A DNA stretch of 64,000 nucleotides, from positions 2,191,907 through 2,255,906 of the forward strand of contig JACBWW010000016.1 of NCBI GenBank assembly GCA_020086605.1. The letters are read 5' to 3'. Made by a program: the position numbers and the translations under genes. This DNA comes from Lanius collurio (Eukaryota; Chordata; Aves; Passeriformes; Laniidae). The stretch's first letter is position 1. Each line of letters opens with the position of its first letter. The notes beneath the pieces were generated by a model, which worked only from the letters and a program-made list of their open reading frames with translations, made no database searches and was not told the origin of the DNA. Shown in pieces: positions 1 to 12,187 of this stretch.

Positions 1-108
1 CCTCGGCCCCGGGGGGGGCACCCGCCCGCCCGCCCGGCGCCGCACCCGGCTCCGCACCCGGCACACGGATTTACGACGCGGACTGCAGCCTCCGGAGCGG
101 CCCGGCAG
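1..108 (+). other. Putative first exon (5' noncoding) ending in a splice donor
   Basis: The GC-rich segment ends in CAG|GTAAGG, with the intron GT at 109-110, a near-perfect vertebrate 5' splice site. No ATG lies in 1-108, so if this is an exon it is either 5' UTR or a coding part whose start is upstream of the window. All three forward frames are open, but at this GC content that means little. The next convincing plus-strand gene is TMEM121, whose coding exon starts at 33992, so this may be its noncoding first exon. It could equally belong to an lncRNA or to a gene whose other exons I failed to recognise. Confidence 0.45.
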
Positions 109-690
109 GTAAGGCACGCCGGCGGCACCCGGGGGCCTCGCCGCCCCCGCCGCGCGGCGCCGAGCATCTCTCCTCCTCCGCCGCGGTATCGTCTCGCCGG
201 GCTCCGGACCCGGCGCAAGTTTGCCCCGTTGCGGTCCCACCGGGCACCGGCTCCCCGCTTTCGCTCCCTCGCCACTCCGCCAGCGGATGCTGCAGGGATG
301 GGGCTGCCCCGGGCTGCGCCCCTCCGCCGGCCGCTCTTCCTCCCCTCCGCTCTCCGCTGCGCCCGGACCCGCCGAGCCCTCCGGCGGGACAACGACGAGG
401 GCCGGAATCCCGCTCGGGACCGGCCGCAGTGGCGAGGAGCCGGGGGAAAGCGGCCAGGGGTGGGGGGGAGCGGAACCGGCTTCTCGGGCTGGTGTGGGAG
501 AAGCTTCTGTTGCTCTTGGACCAAACTTGGCTTCAGGGAATCTGGCCTCGGGGTAGGAGACCCGAGAGGAACCCGTGGGACGGGGGAGCCCCGAGGGGCA
601 TGCCCGGAGCCTGCCGCTGCTCAGGGTGCGGATGTCTCGCCCCGCAGGGTCCGTCCCGCTCCCGGGGATGCTCCCCGCTAGGCCTTGGCT
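1..690. promoter_or_regulatory. CpG island at window edge
   Basis: The first 690 bases are very GC-rich and dense in CpG, densest in the first 450, unlike the CpG-poor DNA that follows. A run of four CCCG units at 21-36 and further CCCG/GGGGC boxes would suit SP1/KLF-type factors. In vertebrates such islands usually mark promoters of broadly expressed or developmental genes. The island continues past the window start, so its full extent and the transcription start are not visible. That it is a promoter is inferred from composition and from the splice donor inside it. Confidence 0.75.
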
Positions 691-3600
691 GGAGGATGAG
701 CACTGTGCTGGAGCTCGGTTCTCCGCAGGGAACGGGGACTTTTTCCAGCCTCCTGGCAGGGCTAAGTGTTGGGGAGGCTTGGGATGCTCCCGTTTCCGCC
801 TTGGAAACACGTCCCCTTTACAGTCGACCTCAGAACGTGAGTGTGGGAGAGGGGACATAGCCCATGGGCGAGGTGGCACAGCCGGGGCCATGAGGAGAGG
901 GCAGGTTTCCCTGAGAGTGCTGAACATGTTCTGAGCGAGACTTTCCCTCTGCTAGCCCGGTGCCAAGGGCGCTGCCCACCTGCAGCCCCGATGTGCACCA
1001 GGGGACGTGGGTACTGCTGGGGGTCCTGCCTTGCCGCTGCTGTCTGGAGCGGATTTTACCGGGGTGCTTCCCTGTGCGTGGAAGATCCCTGTTTGTAGCC
1101 TCTTCCCTCTTTTCCCTGCACGGTGGCAGACTGTCACCATCGGCCGTGCAGACCGGCTGTGCGGCTGAGCTGTGACTTCCCATGGGCGTGGGGTACCGGT
1201 CTGTGGCTCTGCCTTGCGGAAGGGAAGGTGTGCTCAGCCCAGCGCATCGCCTGGGGAGCCCGGTCCTGTGCTCCTGCTCTGGAGAGATGTCAGATCTGGA
1301 GTCCTCGCTCTGGACATGCCTCTGTCACACTTCTCGTTGGGCAGCCGGGCAGCTGGCACGAGGCTTTAGGTGTCCCGTGGTGGTTTATGCCAGGAATTTG
1401 GATGCCTCTAGGTGTGACCCCCCCTTCACACAGGCTGCAGTAATGCCCACAGCCCCAGCACGATGCCCTCCACATCTCCCAGGCTTGCTGTGCCCCACGG
1501 GTCCTGCGCAGCTCCTTGCTCTGCCAGCACTGATGCTGAGTTGGGCTGCATGCCGGCTGCGAGGTGCCCACCCTGTGGCTGCAGATCACAGGTGGCACTG
1601 GGCTTCCCCCAGGTGCCTGTTGTGTGGCAAAGGGTGCCCTGGGTTTATCTGCAAGAATGGATGTGAGTACAAGAGTCTGATCGCTGCGTGCAAAAATCCT
1701 CCTCCAGAAATCCCCTTCGCCCGAGTGTCACTGACATAAGGTGAAATGAGCACAGATTCTGCAGTTTTAGGGCTCTCTAGGGGTTTTGCCGCAACCAACA
1801 GTAGACGGGGCTGAATATAAACCAGATTTTTATCGGTTTCCTTGGGTTTTTATCTGTTTCCCAATGCAAAGCTCTTGCTGTCAGAATGAAAACAGATGTT
1901 TGGCTGCCTGTTTAAGCCAGAAATGCCTCTGGTTAGGACACTAGCAGTACTAGGATCTCCAGCCCCATCCCTTTTACCTCAGTGGCTTCAAAGGCTGCCT
2001 GAGCATAACTGTTCTTAAACTCCTCTGGTTGCTGCCAGAGCGGTTTCCCCTGCTCCCTTTAAAAGGTAATAAGGGAAATAGATACAAAAAGCCATGCAAA
2101 TGGTGGAGGAGGGTCTCAGAGTGGTGTGCTGAGGGAAGTGAGCATGGCTTGGCACAGCGTCTCAGCTGGAGCTCTAGTCTGGCGCTGAGTCCCCAGCGCC
2201 GCTTCCCTGTGTCCTCATCCAGCTCTGGGTGCCTTGCTGTGCACTGCAGGCTCTCCAAGGAGCTCTTCAGAGGAAACCCAGTGGAGATTCTGGGCTCTTG
2301 CTGTGGAGAGGCAGCAGCAGCAGGATGAATACCCATCCCCAGGCGTGCCGTGTACACACACCCACCTGGGAGACAGCCCTGCTTATTCTGTTCTTTAGCA
2401 CACGGACCCAGAGAATGCTTTCCTGCATCTGCCTTTGTTCTTTAACAAACAGATTGATATTTTGCTATGGGACACCTAAAAGCACAGGGTTGGAGCTCAT
2501 CAACCTGCTGGTTTGTTTGGACTATTCTGACATTAATGCTGCGGGGGGGGGGGGGGGGGGGGGGGGGATGGCAGGAGGGTCCTGTGGGTCCTGCTGCAGG
2601 CTCGGTGTGTCCTCCTTTGTGCATGGGGGTACAGAGCAAGGTGGCACTGGCCCAAAAGGCCATGGAAGGGCTCTGCTGAATCCCAGCTCCCGAGGTGCTC
2701 CTTTCACCTGTGCAGCTTGCTGCTGGTGCCCTGACAAGTAACTTTGTGTGTAAATGGGGATTTCTTCAAAACTCCTGGGAGGAGCAGCTGACAACAAATA
2801 GCTTAGTGGCAAAAATGTGTGTGTGTGAACTAAACGGGAGAGGGAAAACATCCAGTTACAGAACTAATGCAAATGGAGTTGGCTTTCATCTCTCCCTGCA
2901 GCATCCTTTGTGGAAGGCATTTGCATTTCCCCAAAGTCAGTTTGCTACCTATCCTTCAAGCAAATCCAGAGCTAGAGAGCAGAGGGAAGCCTGTTTACAA
3001 GGTGTGGGGTGGCTTGCCAAATCTGGAGAGAGCTGAACTCAAAATATTTGATAATGAAAAGCCTTATTTTAAGGTAGCAGCACTGAACACAACAGGGGAT
3101 GGCACGCACAGACTGCGGTGTGTGCTCCACTATTGAGCCCAGGGTTGGGGCACCATTCCTGAGCTCCTGCTGCACCATTTCATGCAGGTGACCCATCCGG
3201 AAGGGTGATGGGGTGAAGGGGGGCTCTTAAATTCCTCTGACCTCCTCCTGGCACAACTCTGGAATGACACTGGATTTTTTATGCATTCCTGTAAGTGGAT
3301 GCTGGAGCTGTCCAGCATCACCCTGTTATATATGTGGGAAGACTCCCATGGCTTCCATCAAAGATCCACCAGCCCTGGGGTTTTCAGGTGTCCTCAGTGG
3401 TGTGGGGGGACACCTGCAAACAGCTCCAGGGTGAACTGCTGCCATTCTGGAGGAAGCTTCCAGCCCAGAAGACACAAACAAAACAGGATTTCAGGAGCAC
3501 TCCAGCAACAGCTATTAGCTATGCTAAAAGGATTAACAGCTCTGCAGGACTCATCAAGTGTTTAAAACATAACTCAAGCATCAAAGGCAACTCTTATAGG

Positions 3601-4200
3601 CTCACATTTTCACATCAAGAAACTGTGAAAATTTCTATCCAACTTAATTAAAACATTCACTAGGCTCATTAAAAACAAGAAAAGAAAAAACAAAGGCCTT
3701 TTTTCCTTAAGTACCAAGTCATTTTGAAGAGAGAAGTTTACAGCAAAGTATTCATATTTCTTTGTTATAGAATCACCTTTATGAAAGTCTCCTGTCTCCA
3801 GATCACTGCATCTGACTAAACTCAAGCTTTCTGAAAAGGAAATAAATACGGTTTAGGTATTGTTTTTGTTATTTTGCTTTTTCCCTGGCTAGGGACCACA
3901 GAAGAGAGATGAAAAAGTGAGAAGAGCTTTGTAGAGAAAGTTAGATAAGAGGGTGGGGGAGTGTCAAAACCAGACCTATAATAGGAAACAAGCCACTGAA
4001 GTGCTGGTGAAAGTACCTTTTATCTTGAAGGCTCCAAGTGCTGTGCAGTACATGCACACAAGAGCTGAAAAGTAATCAAAAACAACTGGCATCGCCACCT
4101 TTGCTGGCAGCAGAGTCACCCCAGGCAGGTCACTGGTTCACTCACTGTCAGTCCCTGACTGCCTCTCTGCTTTGTCTGGATTCATTCTTGGGCCACTCAC
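691..4200. other. Noncoding interval, no gene seen
   Basis: The open frames here are short and overlapping, with no recognisable protein family. GC content falls steadily from the CpG island to an AT-rich stretch at about 3540-4030. The one striking element is the 25-base G run listed separately. If the first-exon model holds, this is the start of a long intron. Confidence 0.6.
2543..2567 (+). repeat. Homopolymer (G)25
   Basis: Twenty-five consecutive G residues follow GCTGC and precede ATGGCAGG. Runs this long are rare in vertebrate DNA. They can fold into G-quadruplexes, slip during replication, and are hard to sequence, so the exact length should be treated as uncertain. Confidence 0.95.
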
Positions 4201-4682
4201 TTGAAGAAGGACATAGAGGTGCTGGAGCAAGTCCAGAGAGGGGCAGCAAAGCTGATGAAGGGTCTGGAGCACAAGTCTGATGAGGAGCAGCTGAGGGAGC
4301 TGGGGGGCTCAGCCTGCAGATAGGGAGGCTCAGGGGGGACCTTAGGGCTCTCTACAACCACCTGAAAAGAGGGTGTGAAAAGGTGGGAGTTGCCCAGTTC
4401 TTCCAGGTAGTAAGTGACAGGGCAAGAGCAAATGGCCTCAAGGTTTGCTAGGGGAGGTTTGAGTTGGATATTAGGGAAAACTTCTTCATGAAAAGGATTG
4501 TCAAGCACTGGAACATGCTGCCCAGGGAAGTGGTTGAGTCACCATCCTGAAGGGATTTAAAATATGTGTAGATATGGCATTTAGGGACATTATAGTAGTG
4601 AATTTGGCAGTGTCAGGTTAGTTGTTGGACTCTACAATCTTAGCAGCTTTTTCCAGTCTAAATGATTCTATGCTTCTATGAT
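4201..4682 (+). mobile_element. CR1 LINE 3' fragment
   Basis: This plus-strand segment reads like the 3' part of a bird CR1 non-LTR retroposon. It runs from the region where reverse transcriptase ends, through the typical stretch on lines such as AGCTGAGGGAGCTGGGG and CTGCCCAGGGAAGTGG, to the 3' UTR. It ends in ATGATTCTATG and a second partial TTCTATG unit at about 4661-4682, the hallmark CR1 terminal repeat. Small indels and stops show it is decayed and inactive. It is 5' truncated, as most CR1 copies are. Confidence 0.9.
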
Positions 4683-6555
4683 ATGGCTGAGGTGTTTCTT
4701 ATCAGCCCCTTCCCCTGTGTGCTTGGTCCTGGTCAACATCACCATCATCTTCCATGGGGCCGTGATTGAATTCTCCTTCCCTGTGTTGTCCTCGGTGACA
4801 TTGGGCCAACCCCAGGCTTCAGCATATATTCACCCTGGCCACTCTCACCTTCCTCAGAGGCCTCAGTTATTTCAAGTACCCTGGGGAGATGTAAAATAGG
4901 TAGTCAGAGTCCCTCTGTACAAGGTATAACTGGAGCAGTGGAATTATGGGTGCATTAAACTTAGTAAATGCTTTTATGACTTTCATAGAGGCCTTGAACA
5001 TGATAGGATTTTATCCCATTATGTTCATTTTCTTGGTTTTGATTAATAATGAATTAGCATCCCCCCAAAAAGGAATAAACATGTCCTTTCCTTTCTCCTG
5101 TTTATGTGTGTGTTTGATTTCTCCCTATTCACACTGTCCTGCCTGGTCAGAGAGTGCTTGGAAGGGCAGTGCTGAGAAATGCCTTGAGCAGCACTGCTGC
5201 TCCTACTGCAGCTTCCCAAGGGGATTTGCAGCATCTTTTCCTTCTTGCCTTCCCACCTGGCCATTTTTTTGAGGCAGACTGTAGGACTTGAGCAAACAGT
5301 CTCCCACCCCTGGGAACCCTCTGGGCTGGGCCAGCTGTGTCCCCATGCCAGGGACAGCAAGCTGCTGTCGCACAGGTCTGGTGGCATGGGCAGGTGTGTG
5401 AGCACAGATTTTTACAGCCATGTACTCACTGCACGGTTGGGATGTGAAATGCAGGAATTAGGAGGTAGACAGGGTTTTTCCATCAAGTGTTTATAGCACT
5501 TTCCTCACTATGTGTCTAGACATAGCTATAAATGAGGGAGAGGGCTATTACCTAGGAATAAAACCACTGAATCCAGCCCTGGAGAGCTTGTCGCTGTGTT
5601 TTCAAGGAACTGGGAGATTCCTTATGATTAATGTAACAATATCAAAGGCTATAAACTCACCACAGCTGGGTACTGAGTCAGGGGACACACTTAAAATGTA
5701 CCTGCCACTTGCAGCTTAGACTTAGGATTAACTGTGTTCTCTTCCCAGTCCTTTGCCATTCCAAGGGCTGCCACTTGTTTACAGATCAGGGGTTTATCTC
5801 TGCTGACTCCACCAACTCCAGTGCCATTGTAAAACAGCCCAGTGATTACCAAGGTCTAATTTCTCATTGCAGTGTGGACCAGTGGTGGGGTGGAGGAGAG
5901 GAGAGGTCGTGAGTGGAGACCGGGCTGTGTAGCTCACGGGGAAACTGCCTTCACACCTGTTAACTTGAGGCAGGGACAGCAGGAGCTCTGCTGTGTACAT
6001 GGCAGTTCCTGTGCAGATGGGAAAGGCCTGGGAACTCATCCCAGAATGCACAGTCTCCACCCCAGTCCTTTTGATAGAGGTGGGAAAAGTTATACTGCAG
6101 AGATCTTATTTTTTTGGATGCAAATTCTGCTCTCTGATCATTGCTTCTGCCACATCCAGCACAGCAGGGTCTCAGTCTGCCTAAGGCTTTGCCATACTGT
6201 TATGGCATCAGCAAAAGTAATAAAGAAGAGAATGGACTCCCTGGAAAAATACCACAAAGCAAACCACTGACACACTCCTGGAAGTGTCCTCGGTGAAAGC
6301 CCAGAGAATTATTTTTTTCAGATAGGAGTAGCTTACCTACAGTAGTTTGAGTGATGAAGTGGCAGGGAATGTCTCTTCTGATCCCTTGATTGAATTAGAG
6401 GATGAAAAAGGGAAGGGAAAGAGTCACACTGATGGTTGGGATGTTTTGGAACCTGCTAGCCAATGGCTGATCTGCCTTCTGAGGGAGCAAGGATGAGAAA
6501 CAGCAGCATGGCAAGTGGTTGGTGCAGAATGCAGGAGGTGGGAAGTTTGGGCCAG
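4683..6555. other. Noncoding interval, no gene seen
   Basis: Open frames of up to 132 codons occur on both strands, but none shows a recognisable domain or exon context. Composition is near average with no clear repeat. I see nothing functional that can be supported. Confidence 0.6.
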
Positions 6556-7081
6556 TGCGGGAACTCAGCACTTGTGTACAACGAATCAATGTGATTTCAC
6601 AGGAGCTTTAAAACACTTTAAAATATACATCACCTCTTTGGGCATCATGCAAGAACTCACACCTCTTCTAATTTTTACAATAATAACTCTTTATAACCTC
6701 TTTTGTGTATTATGCTTACTTAGCCTATACTTACACATAACCTATACAGTTCACTTACTTATGGTTACTTAACACAATACTTCTACCTAACACAGTACTT
6801 CTACATTTACCAACTTATCCATAACACAACAATACACATTTTACTTACTTAACATGGTACTCCTACCTAACACAGTACTTACACATTTTACTAACTTATC
6901 CATAATACAGCATGTATACATTTTGCAACTGCTGTGCATGAGATTACACATTACTTGATTGGTCCCTTTGCTTTGTTCAAGAGCCCCACACACACTTTTC
7001 AGATAATACAATTGGCTCCTAATCCAGTGCAGCACAGTCCTCTTTATCTGTTCCTTGCTGTCTTGGTATTTTAGGCTTTCA
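6556..7081 (-). mobile_element. Probable endogenous retrovirus LTR
   Basis: The 526-bp segment begins TG and ends CA, as retroviral LTRs do. Read on the minus strand it has an AT-rich U3-like part holding a tandem 80-bp repeat, then a TATA-like GGTTATAAAG (6689-6698 on the plus strand), then about 110 bp of R/U5-like sequence ending in CCCGCA. Directly next to its U3 edge, at 7082-7095, is the purine-rich GGGAAAGGAGAAGC (minus strand), where a polypurine tract should be. That places it as the 3' LTR of a minus-strand element. No matching 5' LTR is visible in the window. The boundaries are inferred from structure, not from a database match. Confidence 0.5.
6765..6908. repeat. 80-bp imperfect tandem repeat (about 1.8 copies)
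   Basis: Copy 1 (6765-6844) and copy 2 (6845 to about 6908) share CTACCTAACACAGTAC at 6783 and 6863, and ACTTATCCATA at 6813 and 6894. The period is therefore 80-81 bp. A weaker earlier relative with CTTACTTAGCCTATAC lies at 6715-6750. Tandem blocks like this are common in retroviral U3 enhancers, which fits the LTR reading of the surrounding segment. Confidence 0.8.
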
Positions 7082-7450
7082 GCTTCTCCTTTCCCAATTC
7101 CAATTTAGCACAGTTTATCTTTCAGTCCTTAAAGCTCCAGGCAAGCAGAGTCAAGATGATGGCAGCAACAAAACCCATCCAGTGATCAGCAGCCAGGTTA
7201 GTCCAGGAAATCCAAACAAGAAGACAGCACAGGACAGAGAGTAGAAACAAGCCCCTCCCATTCCCCTCTTCTTCTCTTCCCCCCTGAGCCTTCTGGCTGG
7301 GCTTAAGAACCCTCCAGGAGCTGACCTGCTACACCTGAAGGTGGAGGGCCAGGTGAAGCTGGTGAGGGTAATCCCAGCCTGGTCTCTCTCTGAGGGCTCC
7401 AATAGGAATAACTGAAGATGGTTTGGCTGGGGCACACTATCATGATTCAA
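7082..7450 (-). mobile_element. Possible 3' internal remnant of the same retroviral element
   Basis: Next to the LTR on the minus strand lies a polypurine-tract-like sequence (7082-7095). Beyond it, 7151-7450 is a 99-codon minus-strand open frame. Its last 35 residues are strongly hydrophobic, with the pattern FPGLTWLLITGWVLLL. A membrane-spanning tail shortly before the polypurine tract would suit the end of an envelope gene, but I recognise no specific envelope motif and the frame could be chance. No gag, pol or primer-binding site is visible. If this is a retroviral relic it is heavily truncated. Confidence 0.28.
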
Positions 7451-10400
7451 AACACCTTACAACAGGCCAGCACCTGTGTACCTACAGGAGATGCTCCCCA
7501 AGCTGGGTTTCCTCCCCCAGTCAGGTTTCTTCCTCCACATTAGGTTTCCTCTGCAGATCATGCACCGTGTCCAGGCCTTGTACCCCTGCAGAGTTTTCTT
7601 GTGTCTCACATTCAGGATTAGGAGGCACTTGGGTAACATGGCCCTCTAAATAGCTAAGACCTATTAAAAATTGCTCTCATTTGACTCCACAAACAGTGCC
7701 ATTGGGAATACAGCAATGCTTCTGGGATGTGAGTAAATAGTGGTGTTGCATGAAGTTGTGGATAATGGGAGATAAGTTATCAACAGCTGTTTAACTTCAT
7801 ATTGCTTCCATGCAAGATAACACTGAGCTTTTGCAAGAGGTTAATAACCAGATGCAGAAACCATCACTGAAAACACAGGCACCTGGCAAAGTGCATCCAT
7901 AATTTTTCCACTGGAGTGTTATTACGGCTGAAGGAGCATGGTAGCAGGGAAATGCGCTGGTGGGTCTGGCTCCAGTGGCACCACAGGTGATGTTGTTGAG
8001 CTTGTGGCTCTGTGCAGTAATCAGGGGCACGAGGGTGCTTTCCTGTGGGTCTTGCTCCTCCAGATTGAAGGGGTTAGGATGGAATCTGATTGTATTAACA
8101 GAGCTTTTGTTGCTGCCAATCAGGCTTGAATCCCTGTGCTGGGCGATGCCTGTATTACATGTCTGAGCACAGTGACCACGAAGCAAAGAGTGAAGGAGAA
8201 CAGGCAGGCATTAATACAGATATTTAGAAGGTGGTGTTCAAAACATGAAGTGTGCACCAGTTGTGGATCACAGAATCACCACAAAAAGGAATGCAGCTGA
8301 TGCTAATCAAGATTTTAACCCAGAGTTATGGATCCGCATCATCTTAGATGGCTACTGGTCTCTGGTCTGGCTGTTCCAGCCTGCTGTTGGACCTGTAATT
8401 CCATGGCATTGAAATTCCAAGAAGAGGTTGGCAAAGGCCAGAGGCACTCAGGGAGATTGGAAAGGCTCTGTTAGCGAGCAGCGCTTGGCTCTGCAGCCAC
8501 CAGGCTTCTCTCCAGAAGGACTCCTTCCCAAGCGTGTCCCAGACTGTGGAGTTGGGGCAGAGGAGATACCTCCAGACACCTGCCCATTGCCAAAATGCAG
8601 GCCTACACTGGCTGTTTTAATTACAGTCCTCTCACTTGATCCTGACCATGGATGCTGCAGACTTTCAGGATTTGGATTCACAAGTCAGAGCCAAGGGAAG
8701 AGTTGGGGTGGGATGTGGAGAGAGTGGACTGCTGCTGCTCTCCTCTGCCTGCTGGGCCCACGGGGCCCCTCAGTGCTCTCCCTGCTGATCAGGCAGACAC
8801 GAGGTCACTGGTGTCAGTGCCCAGCTGGAACATGCCTTGGATGTCTCTGAGGACACTGATCAGCTTGATTGAGCCCTTGGTAGGGGCTCCTGGCAGGGCT
8901 GGGCTGGCTTTCAGTGCTTCTGGCTCTCAGCCCCTGCTTTATCCAGCAGACCACACTGCTGCTCAGCAAAGCTGGCTGCAGATGCTAGGACAGCAGCTGC
9001 AGTCCTATTGATCCCTGTGGGGATGATAAGCCCAAATGAAGACCCTTGGGAAATCAGCACAGAATACAAAAATCTGGCTGCAAAGCAGAGGCTCAGACTG
9101 TGACAGCTCTGCAGATAAACCCATGTGAGAGTCCAGCTGTGCAGAGCATCCACAGAGAGCCTGCTTTGAACATGGATTTGATGTTTGGGATACATAAGGA
9201 AATCTTTGTTGCTTCGCATGAGGCCATCACACCTTTTCATTCTCCCAGAGGCAGCATCTGGATGCGGATCCAGGGCCTTGCACCCAGGGAGGGAACAAAT
9301 CCTCAGCTTCCCTGGGACCATATGGGTTCCTCAGGTTGTGAGGCTGGAGTGAACAAACAGGTGAGCACCTTGGAAACATCCAGACTTGTTATGGGCTCAG
9401 AGCTTGAAGGGTCAGAGGAACACTATGGCCCCCCCAATGAAAGAAGCCTCTCCATGTCCCAGCACTGCACTGGCTGTTGCACAAGTAGATAAGGACACGT
9501 GTGTTTTCAGGCCAGGCCACATTCCTGGTGTTTATACCCTGCTGGAATAGCTGGGAGCAGGGGCTGTGTGTGCTGGAGGCACTCTGGCCTTGCTCATTCC
9601 CCAGCATGTTACAGGCCCTAGGTGCTTTTGGGCCAGCACCATTAAATGGCTCATAGCATTACTTGCTTAGGCAAGCACATCTCTGGAGTCTTGCTAGTAG
9701 CTCCAGTTAAGAAGAAAGCTGTATTACTAATCCTCATATGTAGCTGCTTTTTTCCAGCTGAAGCATTCCAGCTGAACTTTTCCCCCTGTGCTGTTTGCAA
9801 ACCAGGAGGAGTGTGAGCGTGCCCTCACCCTTCCCACACACCAGACACAGCAAGGAGCAAGCAAATGGCAGGTCCCTGGGTGTCCTTAGCAATTAGCAAA
9901 TAGCTCCAGCTGCCACTGGTGCTGCCCTGGGATGACTTTTCTGTTCCCTGTGGGTTCATTTCTGCAACAGCAGCAGAGCCAGGAGATGCAGGTTTGCTTT
10001 TTTATAGCCACGCCTTGCCCTTGCCCATCATTTACCCGGCAAGGTTAAATTGTAGTATGAAATCAACTTTATTATTAAAGGGCCTGAGTTCTTGAGTTAT
10101 TAAAGGCAGGACAGCCTGGGTTGACCCTTGTGGACTTGCATGCCTGCATTTAAAAAGCAAAGGAAATTCCTGTAGCTGTGCCAGCAGCACCTCATGTTAA
10201 GGCTGGTCAAGTTCTATGTCCAAGTGAGTGCTCCCTGCTGTGGACTGTAACCTTGTGATTCTCTTCTGGAGCTGGATTTTAAGCTCCTGCTGAAGTTTGC
10301 CTTTGCAAGCAAGGTCCTGGCTGGCAACAGCTTCCCTGGTTTTCTGCATTTCCAGGAGAACCTGCTGTGTTGTGGCTCTGCCGAGCAGCACCTCCCCTTG

Positions 10401-12163
10401 CCCTGTGCACTTTGGCTCCTCAGTCTGCTGGTACTGCTCACCAGGGGTGCTGCCCAAGTCTATGCTGCTGCTACACATCCTTCTCCTGGATAGCTTCCAC
10501 ATAATTAATTTACCTGTGGAGCTACTGCCTCCTGTTTTAAAGCTTCGTTTTAATTGCTTTGTGAAATACCCAGCTTCTCATTTACTCTTGTTTGAGTTCC
10601 CTTGTTGTGTCTTAAATTTCGGGGAGCATGACTGCTGGTTTTCAGTGTGCAGCACAGCAGCAAACCATCTTGGGCTCCCTGGTAATGGGAATCTCTTCCT
10701 TCCACTTCTCCCCATCCCTCTGCCAGTTACAGCAATATAATCACTTTTTGTTCAGTTTGTTTGGTTTGTTCAGTTCTCATTTCCGTGACAGAAATCAATC
10801 TCATGTTTTCTTTGGTTCCTCCTTTGATTTCTTGGGGTTTTTTGGTTTTTTTTATCTTCCCACGTTTTCTGCAGCTACTCAGCTCATCCAAACTAATAAC
10901 CAGCAGTTTTTTACCTCAGGTAGCATTGTGGGCACTTAGACCCTGGGCATTGCTTATGCCTCCCTTGCTCAGGGTGGAGGTTGTGGTGGGGCTAATAACC
11001 TCATAATTAATTCTGTCCTCCTTATAAGCAGGCTTTGGCAATGAATCCTTGCAGTCCTACATGGATCTTTCCTCAAATTCTCGGGAACTTCACGAGAGTA
11101 GCATTGCTTTGAACTCCTTCTTCACACCAAGTCTAGCAGGAGGAGCATAGGAAATTTACAGTTGCAAAAGAACTTTGTGAAGTTGCATTACGCTCCATTC
11201 CCTTGGCAAAGGGAAAATAAAAACCATGCAGGGAAAAGGGAGTAAAGAGTGGAGAAAAATGCTGCAGACATAAAAGGATAAAATGCTGAATGGGATGGGA
11301 GAACTGACAGCCTTAATGTGGATTTGGGGGCAATTGATAAACCTGAAGCCAAGTAATTACAGAGCTTGGGTAGTATAGGTGACTGTTGGGACTCATTGCT
11401 CTTCATTAACCTTCCAGCCACCTGGGTTCAAGTGTCAACTCAACATCAAACCACAGCCGATCAAAACTTCCTCTGTTTGAAAAATTGTGGGGAAATTGCA
11501 TTTTCAGGTGACTGAATGTGATTTTATGAGATCTCTGCCTTCCTCAATATTGTTAAATCATTCAGTATCAAAAAACTGGAAAATGGATATTTGGGCCTAA
11601 ATCAAGTTCTGGACTCCAGCCAAAAAGAGCTGAAAAAATGCTGTTGAGTTTATTTGTATGTAAGGAACCTGTATTTTTCCCCATGTGCCACGGGGCCTTT
11701 CTTGCCCCTGCTTCACAGAGAGCTCAGGCAGGATCCAGGCACTGCCTTGCCCAGAGAGCAACACAGAAAGCAACTTCAATAATTTCTACAGTGAATAACC
11801 TTTTTTTTCCACCTGTATCTGCTGGGAATGCTCTCCCCTGACCTGGAGGTACAGGAGAGCACAGGGAGAGCATAAGAAAGATGCCATCAAGCTGGGAAAA
11901 TTGTCTGGCTCAAGTAGCTCTGGAATGAGGGTTGTCTATCATGGCTGTTCATTTGTTTGGGAGAGAAAATGGAAGCGGGTCCAGAGAGTGAAAGAGGCTT
12001 TCCCAGGATAGCTGTGACTTGTCAGGGGCTGAAAGAGACATGCCATGCAAGCCCTGGGTCTTCTGTTTTAGATCTGGGTTGCTTGTCTGGAATATAGAAA
12101 TTACTGCCTGGGGTTGCAGTGTCAGATGAAAACTGCCAAGCAAAGCCTTACTTTCAGTGACTG

Positions 12164-12187
12164 CTGGGTGAGGAGTGCCTCACCCAG
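12164..12187. repeat. Perfect 10-bp hairpin
   Basis: CTGGGTGAGG (12164-12173) and CCTCACCCAG (12178-12187) are exact reverse complements around the loop AGTG. The stem does not extend further, so it is too short for a microRNA precursor. It may be chance. Confidence 0.8.

Noticed and set aside
12164..12187. Hairpin considered as a microRNA precursor
   Set aside because: The stem is only 10 bp with a 4-base loop, far short of the 30 or so paired bases needed.
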